A stretch of 64,000 nt of DNA from a bacterium (lineage in GTDB: Bacteria > Zhuqueibacterota > Zhuqueibacteria > Residuimicrobiales > Krinioviventaceae), in the NCBI GenBank assembly GCA_029561455.1, contig JAKQIY010000061.1:124001-188000 (forward strand). Direction: 5' to 3'. Shown piece after piece: positions 27,622 through 36,190 of the stretch. Within the stretch, counting starts at the first letter, position 1; each line of letters begins with the position of its first letter. A model generated the notes under the pieces. The model was not told the origin of the DNA. It made no database searches and saw nothing but the letters and a program-made list of their open reading frames with translations. A program made the translations under genes and the position numbers.

Positions 27622-30504
27622 TTAAACTAATTTCCACCGTATCGTAAACAACTCTATTTCCTGCATACTTTGTTTCAGGCGCAGTTCAATTTCAGTAATC
27701 AGGTCTTCCTTTTTTTTATCCACTTCATCCTGGGACTGGAATAACTGCATACGCAGGGCGTTGCGTTTCTTTTCCATATCCTTGATCTTACGGTGCGCCT
27801 CGACTTTGGCTTCGAGGTTAGAAATTTTTTTGGCTTCGGTCTTGCGGAATTTTATTTCCTTGTCCAGTTCTTTCAGTTCCAGTTCCAGGCTGGTTTTCAG
27901 GTCGTCGGCCCATTTTTCCAGTTTGCCCATTTCCAGGTCAAAAAACCCGGCGTTACGGGCGGCATTCTCTTGCAAAATGTCCTGTTTTTGTCCCTGCAAT
28001 AATTCGTCCAAGTTATTATTGATATTTTGCTCAATCCCGGGCGGCAATTCCGTCTCCTGTTGTGCGACAAGAGAAAACATACGGCGGCAGGCGTCCACAT
28101 CCAGTATTGTTCCATCGTCACAGCAGCCCGCTAACAATACATGGTCTTCGCTTTCAAAAGAGGATATGCTGAAATTAACCGCTTTGAGCCAGCCGCTTTT
28201 GTCTTTATGAGGTTTTAGAATTGATATGATCGTTTTTGTGTTGGTGTAATCAAACACAACCGTTTGAACAGGCAAAGGCTGTTGTTTGCAATGCCCGATA
28301 ATACGCTGGGCCAGCGGGTGGTTTATCCTGTAGATATTGGCGTCCTGAATATTTTTGCCGATGCGGTACGGGCCGGGATGAATGATTTCCTGCGGAAACG
28401 GATTTTTTACCAGCGTAAACGAATATTTTTGCCCGTCATATTCGGCATAGTCCTTTAAGAAAAACTGCGTAATCTGCCATAACCATTCTTCATAACGATT
28501 CAGGTATTTTTGACTTTCCGATTGCGAAAACTTTAACTTTTCATGTACCTCTTCATCAAAATTTTCCAGTAATTGCTGACGGGCGTTTTTATATTGATCC
28601 TGAATCTGTTCATCCAGTTCCTGCTGCAGGGCGTCAAAAGAGCGCTGAATTTCCGCTTCGGTGCGGCATTTCTGGTAAATTTCGGCGATGCGTTTTTCAA
28701 AATCCACCCCGGATTCGATAGAACCGAGCACTTCATCGCTGGCGCCGAACACCCCTTCAAATAATTTAAACTTTTTTGAAAGCAATTCATAAACGCGCTG
28801 GTCGGCGGCATTCTTTTTATTCAAAAAATTCACCACCACCACATCATATTTTTGTCCATAACGGTGACAGCGGCCAATACGCTGTTCGATGCGTTGCGGG
28901 TTCCAGGGCAGATCGTAATTGACCACCAGGGAGCAGAATTGCAGGTTAATGCCTTCGGCGGCGGCTTCGGTAGCGATCATAATAGTGGCATGGTCGCGAA
29001 AATAATCAATCAGGGCCGCGCGCAAATCCGCACTTTTGGAGCCGGTCACGCGATCCGTGCCGCGGTGTATTTCCAGCCAGTTTTGATATATAGCGCGGGA
29101 TTCCGGGTCGGTATTGGTGCCGTTAAATAAAACCAGGCTGCCGGTAAATTCGGTTTGTTCGAGGATGTCCTTTAAATATCTCTGCGTTCGTCGGGATTCC
29201 GTAAAAATGATCGCTTTCCGGGGACCGCCCAACCGTTCCGCCTCGGCAAAGCCCCTGGTAAGCGCGGTTAATAACACTTCGCCTTTGGAATTCTTTTGAA
29301 TGGAATCGGCCAGATGCTTAAATGTGTTCAATTCTGCAACTTCATGGCGGATTTTTACAATATCCTGTTCTGTATAGCGAATAACGGGCGGGGTTTCATA
29401 AAAGGCTGGTTCGGAGGATTCCTCATTCAACCATTCCTCTTTGACCTGGTCAAAACTTTCAAAATCGGTAAAGAGCGTTTCTTCCGTTACCTGTTGTGCT
29501 GTGACAACAGCCTGGAGTTTGTTGGCCAACGCTTCCAGCGTCCCGGATATGGCATACGTTGAAGATGCCAGCAAGCGGCGCAGAATGAGCGTCATTAAAT
29601 GGCGCTGGCTGGCCGGCAAGGCGTACAATGAATCGCGCTGCAGGTATTCCGAAACCAGGTCGTATAATTGCTGTTCCTCTTTAGTTGGATAAAACTCCTG
29701 GATTATGGCGGTACGATTGGTAAAGTTGATGTATTCCAGCACCTGGCGGCGCAAGGTACGTTTACAGACCGGTTTGAGCCGCTCTTTAATATCCGCGTAA
29801 CTATCGTTTTCGGTCAGGCGAGAGAACTGGTTTTTATAGCTTTTCAAATCGCCAAAAGTGAAATCATCAATTATGCTCACCAGACCGTACAATTCCAAAA
29901 GCGAATTTTGCAGGGGCGTAGCGGTTAACAGTAATTTGGGCGCATTGGCAACCGCGTTCTTGATGGTGTTGGCAATGACGTTGGCGGGTTTATAGACATT
30001 GCGCAGCCGGTGCGCTTCATCAATAACCACCAGGTCCCAGTTATTATGTTTGATATAGGCTTCTTTGGCTCTGGCAAAATGATAGGAACAGATGACAATA
30101 TCCTTACGGTCAAAAGGATCAAGTTTGCCTTTTTTTATGGATTCGTTAAAGGATGCAGTTTCAAGGATTGTGGAGGATAAGAAAAATTTGTCTAGTAATT
30201 CCTGGTTCCATTGTTTGCGTAAATTGGCCGGGACAATAATGAGAATTTTGCGTTTTCGTTCCGCCCATTTTTGCGAGATCACCAAACCTGCTTCAATGGT
30301 TTTACCGAGGCCCACTTCATCGGCAAGAATAGCGCCTTTGGAGAGCGGCGAATTGAACGCAAACAAGGCCGCTTCCACCTGGTGTGGGTTAAGATCAACC
30401 TGCGCGTCAACCAAAGTGGAAGCCAGTTTTTGTATGCTGTTGGATGAACTGCGTTTGGTCAGTTCATACGCAAAATACTTGGCATGATAAGGTGTAAGGC
30501 TCAT
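27622..30504 (-). CDS. SNF2-family DEAD/DEAH helicase associated with a type III R-M system
   Basis: This 960-residue cytosolic SF2/SNF2 ATPase has Walker A DEVGLGKTIEAGL (GLGKT at 65-69), DEAH at 162-165, TATPLQN at 194-200, and the C-terminal helicase lobe with EAAAEGINLQFCSLVVNYDLPWNPQRIEQRIGRCHRYGQ. Beyond ~730 it has a long predicted coiled coil with many Lys, Glu and Gln residues. RapA and DISARM DrmD are relatives. Such helicases are often next to type III mod/res pairs in bacteria. It is transcribed just upstream of mod and probably with it. The function in defence is not established for this combination. Confidence 0.87.
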   Translation of the reverse strand: MSLTPYHAKYFAYELTKRSSSNSIQKLASTLVDAQVDLNPHQVEAALFAFNSPLSKGAILADEVGLGKTIEAGLVISQKWAERKRKILIIVPANLRKQWNQELLDKFFLSSTILETASFNESIKKGKLDPFDRKDIVICSYHFARAKEAYIKHNNWDLVVIDEAHRLRNVYKPANVIANTIKNAVANAPKLLLTATPLQNSLLELYGLVSIIDDFTFGDLKSYKNQFSRLTENDSYADIKERLKPVCKRTLRRQVLEYINFTNRTAIIQEFYPTKEEQQLYDLVSEYLQRDSLYALPASQRHLMTLILRRLLASSTYAISGTLEALANKLQAVVTAQQVTEETLFTDFESFDQVKEEWLNEESSEPAFYETPPVIRYTEQDIVKIRHEVAELNTFKHLADSIQKNSKGEVLLTALTRGFAEAERLGGPRKAIIFTESRRTQRYLKDILEQTEFTGSLVLFNGTNTDPESRAIYQNWLEIHRGTDRVTGSKSADLRAALIDYFRDHATIMIATEAAAEGINLQFCSLVVNYDLPWNPQRIEQRIGRCHRYGQKYDVVVVNFLNKKNAADQRVYELLSKKFKLFEGVFGASDEVLGSIESGVDFEKRIAEIYQKCRTEAEIQRSFDALQQELDEQIQDQYKNARQQLLENFDEEVHEKLKFSQSESQKYLNRYEEWLWQITQFFLKDYAEYDGQKYSFTLVKNPFPQEIIHPGPYRIGKNIQDANIYRINHPLAQRIIGHCKQQPLPVQTVVFDYTNTKTIISILKPHKDKSGWLKAVNFSISSFESEDHVLLAGCCDDGTILDVDACRRMFSLVAQQETELPPGIEQNINNNLDELLQGQKQDILQENAARNAGFFDLEMGKLEKWADDLKTSLELELKELDKEIKFRKTEAKKISNLEAKVEAHRKIKDMEKKRNALRMQLFQSQDEVDKKKEDLITEIELRLKQSMQEIELFTIRWKLV

Positions 30505-30804
30505 AATATCATATTCATATACAATCTATCAAAAAGAAAGGATTTTCCAGCCCAAAAGAAAACAAGACTATATTATTAATTTTTAACGGCAAAAGCAAGC
30601 AATTTTGATTCACCATTTTCCCCTTTTCATTAAGCTGTTTTCCCCCTTTATCCATAATCAGTTGTTGTTTCCCAGCCTGTGAATTATATTAATTCGGTTA
30701 CCGCAATTACGCCCCGATCACATCACCTCTATCCCGCGGTACGCCGGTTCAGCATTTAAAATCTTTTCTCCAAAAACAGAACAGTTTCTTTAAAGGAGAA
30801 TGCC
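30505..30804. other. divergent intergenic region, helicase / lipoprotein genes
   Basis: 300 bp AT-rich sequence separating two divergent genes. It should hold both promoters, but I see no near-consensus boxes, repeats or coding frame. AAAGGAGAATGCC at its right end is the ribosome site of the next gene. Confidence 0.4.
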
Positions 30805-31788
30805 ATGCGCCATTTCAGACTTTTAATCGTGATTTCAGCAGTTACGTTGGTATTCCTTGCCGCCTGTCAACCCAAACCCATATCAACCGCCGCGCAATAC
30901 GACCGCGCCGCCCTGCAATCCTTTGTGGACAAGTATCTCGACGCCGTCATTGCCCACGATCCCGCGCAGGCGCCGCTGGCGGCAACGGTCAAATTCACCG
31001 AAAACGGTCAACGACTGATCCCCGGCGACGGCCTGTGGAACACCGCCAGCGTGCGCGGTTCGTACCACCTCTATGTCGCCGATCCGCAGGCGGGACAAGT
31101 CGGCTATTTCGGCACCATCCGCGAAAACGGCGTCCCGGCTATTCTGGGACTGCGTCTGAAAATTGAAAAACAAGCAATATCCGAAATCGAGACGTTTGTG
31201 GTGCGCGATACCACCGGCGCCCAGCGGCTGGAAAAGCTCGGCGCGCCACATCCTGTGTTTGCGCAAGCAATCCCGGATTCCGAACGCCTGTCCCGCGCGG
31301 AACTGATCACAGCCGCCAACAAGTATTTTACCGCGCTGGAAAGGAACGACGGCAAGGGCGAGTACAATTTTACCGATGACTGCAACCGCCTGGAAAACGG
31401 CAAGCAAACCAGCAACAATCCCGCCAAAGAGCCGCGCCCGTTCGATATCGACGGCATGTCCTGCAAGGCGCAGTTCGAGACCGGCTTTTTCTGCTTTGTC
31501 ACCCGCATCCGCGACCGCCGCTTTGTGGTGGTGGATGAAGAGCGCGGCATTGTGCTGGCCTTTGCCTTTTTCGACCATGCCGGCAATGTGCTCAATATTA
31601 CCTTGTCCAATGGCGTAAGTTTCCCTGGCGGCGTTAACCGCCCCTGGACGTGGGAAATTGCCGAGATTTTCAAGGTGGAAAACGGCCTGCTGCGGCAGAT
31701 CGAAGCGCTGTTCCAGGAAGCCCCGTACGGCATGAACTCCGGCTGGAGCGCCTGGGAACAGGGACTGTCCTCCGCTATTCAACAATGA
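30805..31788 (+). CDS. predicted lipoprotein with SnoaL/DUF8021-like domains
   Basis: The 327-residue product has a lipoprotein signal (lipobox FLAAC, residues ~17-21), so it should be membrane-anchored on the periplasmic side. The mature part looks like two cone-shaped SnoaL/NTF2-like alpha+beta domains (~25-150 and ~170-320), with SFVDKYLDAVIAHDP and ITAANKYFTALERNDG as matching first helices. No catalytic residues can be assigned with confidence. AAAGGAG lies 7 nt before the ATG. High-GC sequence differs from AT-rich neighbours. A strong terminator follows at 31826-31866, so it is monocistronic. Confidence 0.7.
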   Translation: MRHFRLLIVISAVTLVFLAACQPKPISTAAQYDRAALQSFVDKYLDAVIAHDPAQAPLAATVKFTENGQRLIPGDGLWNTASVRGSYHLYVADPQAGQVGYFGTIRENGVPAILGLRLKIEKQAISEIETFVVRDTTGAQRLEKLGAPHPVFAQAIPDSERLSRAELITAANKYFTALERNDGKGEYNFTDDCNRLENGKQTSNNPAKEPRPFDIDGMSCKAQFETGFFCFVTRIRDRRFVVVDEERGIVLAFAFFDHAGNVLNITLSNGVSFPGGVNRPWTWEIAEIFKVENGLLRQIEALFQEAPYGMNSGWSAWEQGLSSAIQQ

Positions 31789-31825
31789 GAGCAATCTGCT
31801 CTATTAATATAAATATACAAGCAAA

Positions 31826-31866
31826 AACCCGGTGTGAACAAACCTGTCCTCATACCGGGTTTTTTT
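31826..31866 (+). terminator. rho-independent terminator after the SnoaL-like lipoprotein gene
   Basis: AACCCGGT (31826-31833) pairs with ACCGGGTT (31854-31861), followed by a T-run to 31866. An A-run precedes the stem, so it could also work from the other strand. Confidence 0.88.
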
Positions 31867-31964
31867 ATGCACCCGCCAACAAACCGTTTGCATAATTTAT
31901 ATTTTGCTTTAAATTAGCAATATCAAACTATATCCCCGGAATTCATTAAACTGAAAGATGTTCC

Positions 31965-32444
31965 ATGAATTGTTAGCTGATTATCGACGCGCAAAAAGGA
32001 CTTGTTGAAAAAAAGCTCTACCAAAAAGAATTATTCATTGCCACAATCAACAAGGCTATTGCTCACTACCGGGCGCACAACCTGCCGGTGGTGTTTGTCC
32101 AGCACAACAACAATATGTTGCAGGCGAATACCCCGGCCTGGGAAATTGCCGCTGAAATCAATTATCAACAAACCGACCCGGTGTTGCAAAAATCGCACGG
32201 CAATGCTTTTGAAAAGACCGAACTCGGCGAGTTTTTGAGAGCCCGGGGAGTAACCGGTATAGTAGTATGCGGGCTGGTTACTCATGGCTGTGTGCGGGCC
32301 ACTATCCTGGGCGCTTTGGCGGAGGGATTCCGGGTAGAAGTATTGCAAAACGGCAACACCCTGTGGAACCAGGATGCTGTGGAAAAAATCCAGAATTTTA
32401 CCGAAGAAATGTCCCAAAAAAACATTCTGTTTGTTGAATTTTAA
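31965..32444 (+). CDS. isochorismatase-family cysteine hydrolase with an amber codon at codon 4 (possible pseudogene)
   Basis: The frame encodes a full isochorismatase-like fold of about 155 residues: LIIDAQKGL with the catalytic Asp, a Lys in LQKSHGNAF, and the nucleophilic Cys in GLVTHGCVRAT. Those hydrolases cut amides such as nicotinamide or act on isochorismate; the substrate is unknown here. Homologous sequence begins immediately after ATG-AAT-TGT-TAG (31965-31976): TAG stands where a Leu codon would be expected. Either translation starts at a non-standard codon after it or at GTG 32088, which would remove the Asp, or the gene is inactivated. No ribosome site is obvious. The rest of the frame is intact. 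Confidence 0.6.
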
Positions 32445-32811
32445 TTCTACGTATTACAAGAGTCCCGTAATATATAGATCACTTTCTTATACTTGCCAAT
32501 GATTATTTTATTACAGAATTGGTAAACTGCTTGGCTTTTCTTTTCTGGTGAAAGATAAAATTTTGCTCTCGTGGGGTTTATATAAATTTAAATGTCCTTA
32601 CAAACCGAACTTTTGGAATGTGTTTTCGTCGTTAAGGTTATTAATCATTTAAATTATTAAATTGGTTTTATGAACATAAATAAATAAGAATCTCAAAATT
32701 GATGTGACTCTGGGTAAATTCATTTCACTTGCAAATCTAGTTTATCTATAATAAATTTGTTAAATTGCATCTGGTCAAATTTTTTACAGCGTAAAAACTG
32801 ACAGGATAATA
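32445..32811. other. AT-rich intergenic region before the UroD-family gene
   Basis: 367 bp of low-GC sequence with short homopolymer runs. I see no gene, no strong hairpin and no clear promoter. AGGAT shortly before 32812 is the likely ribosome site of the downstream gene. Confidence 0.4.
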
Positions 32812-34059
32812 ATGATGACCTCACGGGAAAGAGTATTAAAAGCGGTTACACATGAACAACCGGACCGGGTGCCGGTCGACCTTGGTTCTACTCCCAGTTC
32901 AGGGATTTCCGCAATTGCATATAACCGCCTGAAAAACCATATTAAAATCAATCCGGGACCCACGAGGATTTACGATATTGTTCAGCAATTAGCCCAACCC
33001 GATGATGCTTTACTGGACTTTTTAGCAATTGATGTTATCGATATTGGACGGGTATTTAAAAATAACCCGACTGCCTGGCGCGATGTGCAGTTGGCTGACA
33101 GGAGCCTCGCCCAGGAACCGTCCGCTTTCCGAATCGAAAAACAAAATGACGGTTCACGACGAGCCTTTTCAAAGGACGGTACCTGGATTGCAACCATGCC
33201 TGCCAATGGAACCTTTTTTGATCAGGCTTGCTATCCATACGAAAATAGCTATCCCTCTGAGTTGACGGATTTACCCGCCGCAATGCAAAAGGTATTGTGG
33301 GCTGCCTTAACTCACAGTCCCTGGGATCATCTGGGAGACAAGGATTTTTGGATAACCTTGCGAAATAAAACCCAGGCTTTAAGGTACTCGACAGACAAAG
33401 CATTGATGGTGAATTGTGGATGTAACTTGTTTGAATGGGGCGCTTTTTTACGTCGAATCGACAATTTCTTGACCGATCTGCTTGTAGACACTGAAAATGT
33501 TAAAAAACTGGTAGACACTTTATTACAACAGCATCTTGCTTTTCTTGAAAAGGTATGCTCCTCTGTCGGCGATCTTGTAGATATTTGCCGGTTTGGCGAT
33601 GATCTGGGTATGAATTCCGGTCCGTTCATGGCGCCGGACACCTATCAGGAACTATTTAAACCAGGACATAAAATATTATGTGATTATGTTCATTCTCACA
33701 GCAAAATGCACACATTTTTGCACTCCTGCGGTTCTATTTACAAGTTATTACCCGATCTGATCGATGCTGGATTTGAAATTATCAATCCAGTACAAACCAG
33801 CAGTGCAGATATGAACCCGATACGGCTAAAACAAGAATTCGGTCGGCACATTACCTTTTGGGGAGGTGGTTGCGATACAAAAACAATACTTAATATGGCA
33901 ACTCCCGCTGAAGTTAAAGCTCATGTATTGGAACGACTGGAAATTTTTGCTCCACAGGGCGGGTTTGTTTTCAATCCTATACACAACATCCTGCCCGAAG
34001 TCCCTCCGGAAAATATTATGGCGATGTTTGCAGCAATTTGGGAGTTTAACGGGGAATGA
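32812..34059 (+). CDS. uroporphyrinogen decarboxylase (UroD) family protein, MtaA/CmuA-like methyltransferase
   Basis: The 415-residue TIM-barrel protein begins with TSRERVLKAVTHEQPDRVPVD, a common start in UroD-family corrinoid methyltransferases. It carries SHSKMHTFLHSCGSIYKLL and GGGCDTKTIL, where His and Cys residues can bind zinc as in MtaA. It lacks the arginine-rich N-terminal motif of true HemE, so heme synthesis is unlikely. Methyl transfer between a corrinoid protein and a thiol is the best family-based guess. No corrinoid-binding (MtaC-like) gene is next to it, so the substrate is open. Two adjacent ATGs can serve as start. Confidence 0.8.
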   Translation: MMTSRERVLKAVTHEQPDRVPVDLGSTPSSGISAIAYNRLKNHIKINPGPTRIYDIVQQLAQPDDALLDFLAIDVIDIGRVFKNNPTAWRDVQLADRSLAQEPSAFRIEKQNDGSRRAFSKDGTWIATMPANGTFFDQACYPYENSYPSELTDLPAAMQKVLWAALTHSPWDHLGDKDFWITLRNKTQALRYSTDKALMVNCGCNLFEWGAFLRRIDNFLTDLLVDTENVKKLVDTLLQQHLAFLEKVCSSVGDLVDICRFGDDLGMNSGPFMAPDTYQELFKPGHKILCDYVHSHSKMHTFLHSCGSIYKLLPDLIDAGFEIINPVQTSSADMNPIRLKQEFGRHITFWGGGCDTKTILNMATPAEVKAHVLERLEIFAPQGGFVFNPIHNILPEVPPENIMAMFAAIWEFNGE

Positions 34060-34112
34060 AAATCCTTCTAGTTTCAGAATTCCTGCTATTGAATTACAGG
34101 ATTTTTCATTCC
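34053..34112. terminator. imperfect long stem-loop at the end of the UroD-family gene
   Basis: GGAATGAAAATCCT (34053-34066), which includes the stop codon, pairs with AGGATTTTTCATTCC (34098-34112) with a single bulged T. The loop is 31 nt. No U-tract follows, so it may be an mRNA 3' stabiliser or a dispersed palindrome. Confidence 0.4.
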
Positions 34113-34197
34113 GGTTGCTAAAAAACTTTGTTGATTATATAAAAAAGGCGTTTTCTCACAAATCATAAAAATGTATCAATCAATAAAGGGACATATC

Positions 34198-36114
34198 ATG
34201 AACCCTTCCCACCCTGACCGTCGTGAATTCCTGAAATCCCTGGGCGTAGTCTCCGCCGCCCTGGTTATACCCGGCTGCGCTACTCTTGGCAAGAAAAGAC
34301 CCAACATCCTGTGGCTCACCTGCGAGGATACCAGTCCCGCCCTGGGCTGCTATGGCGATGCTTACGCCAACACGCCCAACATCGACAAGGTCGCCGCGCA
34401 GGGCATTGTTTACCGCAACGCCTTTACCACCGCGCCGATCTGCGCCCCGTCCCGCTCTTGTCTGATAACCGGCCGCTACGCCACCTCGCTAGGCACGCAG
34501 CATTTGCGCTCGGAAATTCCCGTGCCGGCAGACCTGAAAATTCTACCGGAATATTTGCGCGAGGCCGGTTATTTTTGCACCAACAACAGCAAAACCGATT
34601 ACAATTTCAGTCCGGATGAGCGCTGGAACGAAAACAGCGCTACCGCGCACTGGCGTAACCGCCCCGCCGGACTGCCTTTTTTCAGCGTCTTTAATTACAC
34701 TATAACCCATGAGGGCAACGCCAATAACAGCAACGACCAAGTCCTGGCCGGGTTAACGGAACGCCATGATCCTGCCCGGGCCGCGCTGCCGCCAAATTAT
34801 CCCGATACCCCGGAGATGCGCCGCATCTGTGCGCGACAATATGACCTGGTCACCGCCTGGGATCAGCAGGTCGGGGAGCGACTCAAAGAGTTGGAAGATG
34901 ACGGGCTGCTGGAAGATACGATCATTTTCATCTTTTCCGATCACGGTTTTGGCCTGCCCCGCTATAAACGCTGGCTGTACGATACCGGTCTGCATGTGCC
35001 GCTGGTCATCCGCATCCCGGGAAAATTCCATCACCTGGCAAAAACTCATGCCGGACATGAGAATACCGACCTGGTGAGCTTTGTCGATTTTGCGCCGTCT
35101 GTACTGCAACTGGCCGGACAGCCGATTCCCGCCGTTATGGAGGGAGCACCATTTCTGGGCCGGAAAACTCCCCCGGCGCGGCAGTTCATCTTTGGCGCCC
35201 GCGACCGCGCCGATGACGTGTTCGACGTTTCGCGCTGTGTGCGCAGTGAGCGCTATATCTATATCCGTAATTTTATACCGCATTTGCCCTATATCCAAAA
35301 CGCGCTGATCTTTGGCGACCAGAAAACCGCTTTCCGGGAACTGCGCCGGGTTCGCAATACCGAAGGCTTGCCGCCGGGTGGCGAAGCGATGTGGCAGCAC
35401 AAACCACTCGAAGAGTTGTACGACCTGCAGAACGACCCAAACGAACTGCACAACCTGGCCTCTTCTCCCGATTATGCCGATATTAAGGAAACCCTCAAGA
35501 CCAGATTATTCGACTGGATTTTGCAAACGCGCGATTCGGGATTCCTGATCGAAGCGGAAATGATGATTCGCGCGCAAGGCTCCTCGGTCTATGCAATGAC
35601 CCATGACCCAAAGCAGTATGACCTGGAAGCGATTCTGGACACCGCGAAACTGGTCGGCGATCCGTCTGTTCCGTTGGATGAGTTGCAGAAACGATTACAA
35701 TCTCCGGACAGCGGCGTGCGTTTCTGGGCCGCCACGGCGTTCCTGGCAATGTGCGAGGCTGCCGCCCCAGTTCTGATCGAAATAAAATCGCTGTTAGACG
35801 ATCCCTCCCCGGCCGTGCAGATCGTTTGCGCGGAAATTTTGTGCCATCACAATCAATGCCGAGCCGGATTGCCGGTATTGATGCGAAACCTGGAGGATAG
35901 CGCCCGACCCACGGTCGTGCTGTTTGCCGCGGCCAGTTTGCGTAACATCGGTATAATGGCGAAACCGCACCTGGCGGCGATCAAAGAAATCCAGAAACAG
36001 TACCTCGGAAAAGCCGGCGGGCGTTACAAGGACTGGCTGTATCCCATGTTTATCGGTTTTGCCCTGGACCAGGTGCGCATCAACTGCGGTGAAAAAATTG
36101 ACATTCGGGAATAG
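34198..36114 (+). CDS. formylglycine-dependent sulfatase with Tat/lipoprotein signal and HEAT-like C-terminus
   Basis: This 638-residue exported sulfatase has a Tat-like signal (DRREFLKSLG) that ends in a lipobox-like VIPGC at residues ~23-27. The sulfatase domain (~34-470) has the metal-site NILWLTCEDTSP and the signature CAPSRS, whose Cys82 is the residue converted to formylglycine. Residues ~520-625 show repeated ~30-residue helical units (RFWAATAFLAM, VQIVCAEILC, VVLFAAASLRNIG) like HEAT repeats. AAAGGGA lies 7 nt upstream of ATG 34198, which I prefer to a start 27 bp earlier. It probably releases sulfate from extracellular glycans, in line with the glycosidases at 39.8-48.6 kb. Confidence 0.9.
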   Translation: MNPSHPDRREFLKSLGVVSAALVIPGCATLGKKRPNILWLTCEDTSPALGCYGDAYANTPNIDKVAAQGIVYRNAFTTAPICAPSRSCLITGRYATSLGTQHLRSEIPVPADLKILPEYLREAGYFCTNNSKTDYNFSPDERWNENSATAHWRNRPAGLPFFSVFNYTITHEGNANNSNDQVLAGLTERHDPARAALPPNYPDTPEMRRICARQYDLVTAWDQQVGERLKELEDDGLLEDTIIFIFSDHGFGLPRYKRWLYDTGLHVPLVIRIPGKFHHLAKTHAGHENTDLVSFVDFAPSVLQLAGQPIPAVMEGAPFLGRKTPPARQFIFGARDRADDVFDVSRCVRSERYIYIRNFIPHLPYIQNALIFGDQKTAFRELRRVRNTEGLPPGGEAMWQHKPLEELYDLQNDPNELHNLASSPDYADIKETLKTRLFDWILQTRDSGFLIEAEMMIRAQGSSVYAMTHDPKQYDLEAILDTAKLVGDPSVPLDELQKRLQSPDSGVRFWAATAFLAMCEAAAPVLIEIKSLLDDPSPAVQIVCAEILCHHNQCRAGLPVLMRNLEDSARPTVVLFAAASLRNIGIMAKPHLAAIKEIQKQYLGKAGGRYKDWLYPMFIGFALDQVRINCGEKIDIRE

Positions 36115-36190
36115 CGCGGTTATCCACACCAGGAAAGTCCTGAATAAATTTAGTATTATTAATTCTACATAAATCAAAAAAGGTTTCCCA

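Noticed and set aside
23139-30504. DISARM or BREX system
   Set aside because: A SNF2 helicase and methyltransferase are present, but drmA, drmB, drmC and pglZ-like genes are absent, and Res is a type III enzyme.
31974-31976. Pyrrolysine recoding of the amber codon
   Set aside because: The position should be a hydrophobic strand residue, and no pyl genes are seen in this window.
32812-34059. Uroporphyrinogen decarboxylase HemE of heme synthesis
   Set aside because: It lacks the HemE N-terminal Arg-rich motif and has MtaA-like His/Cys zinc-site residues.
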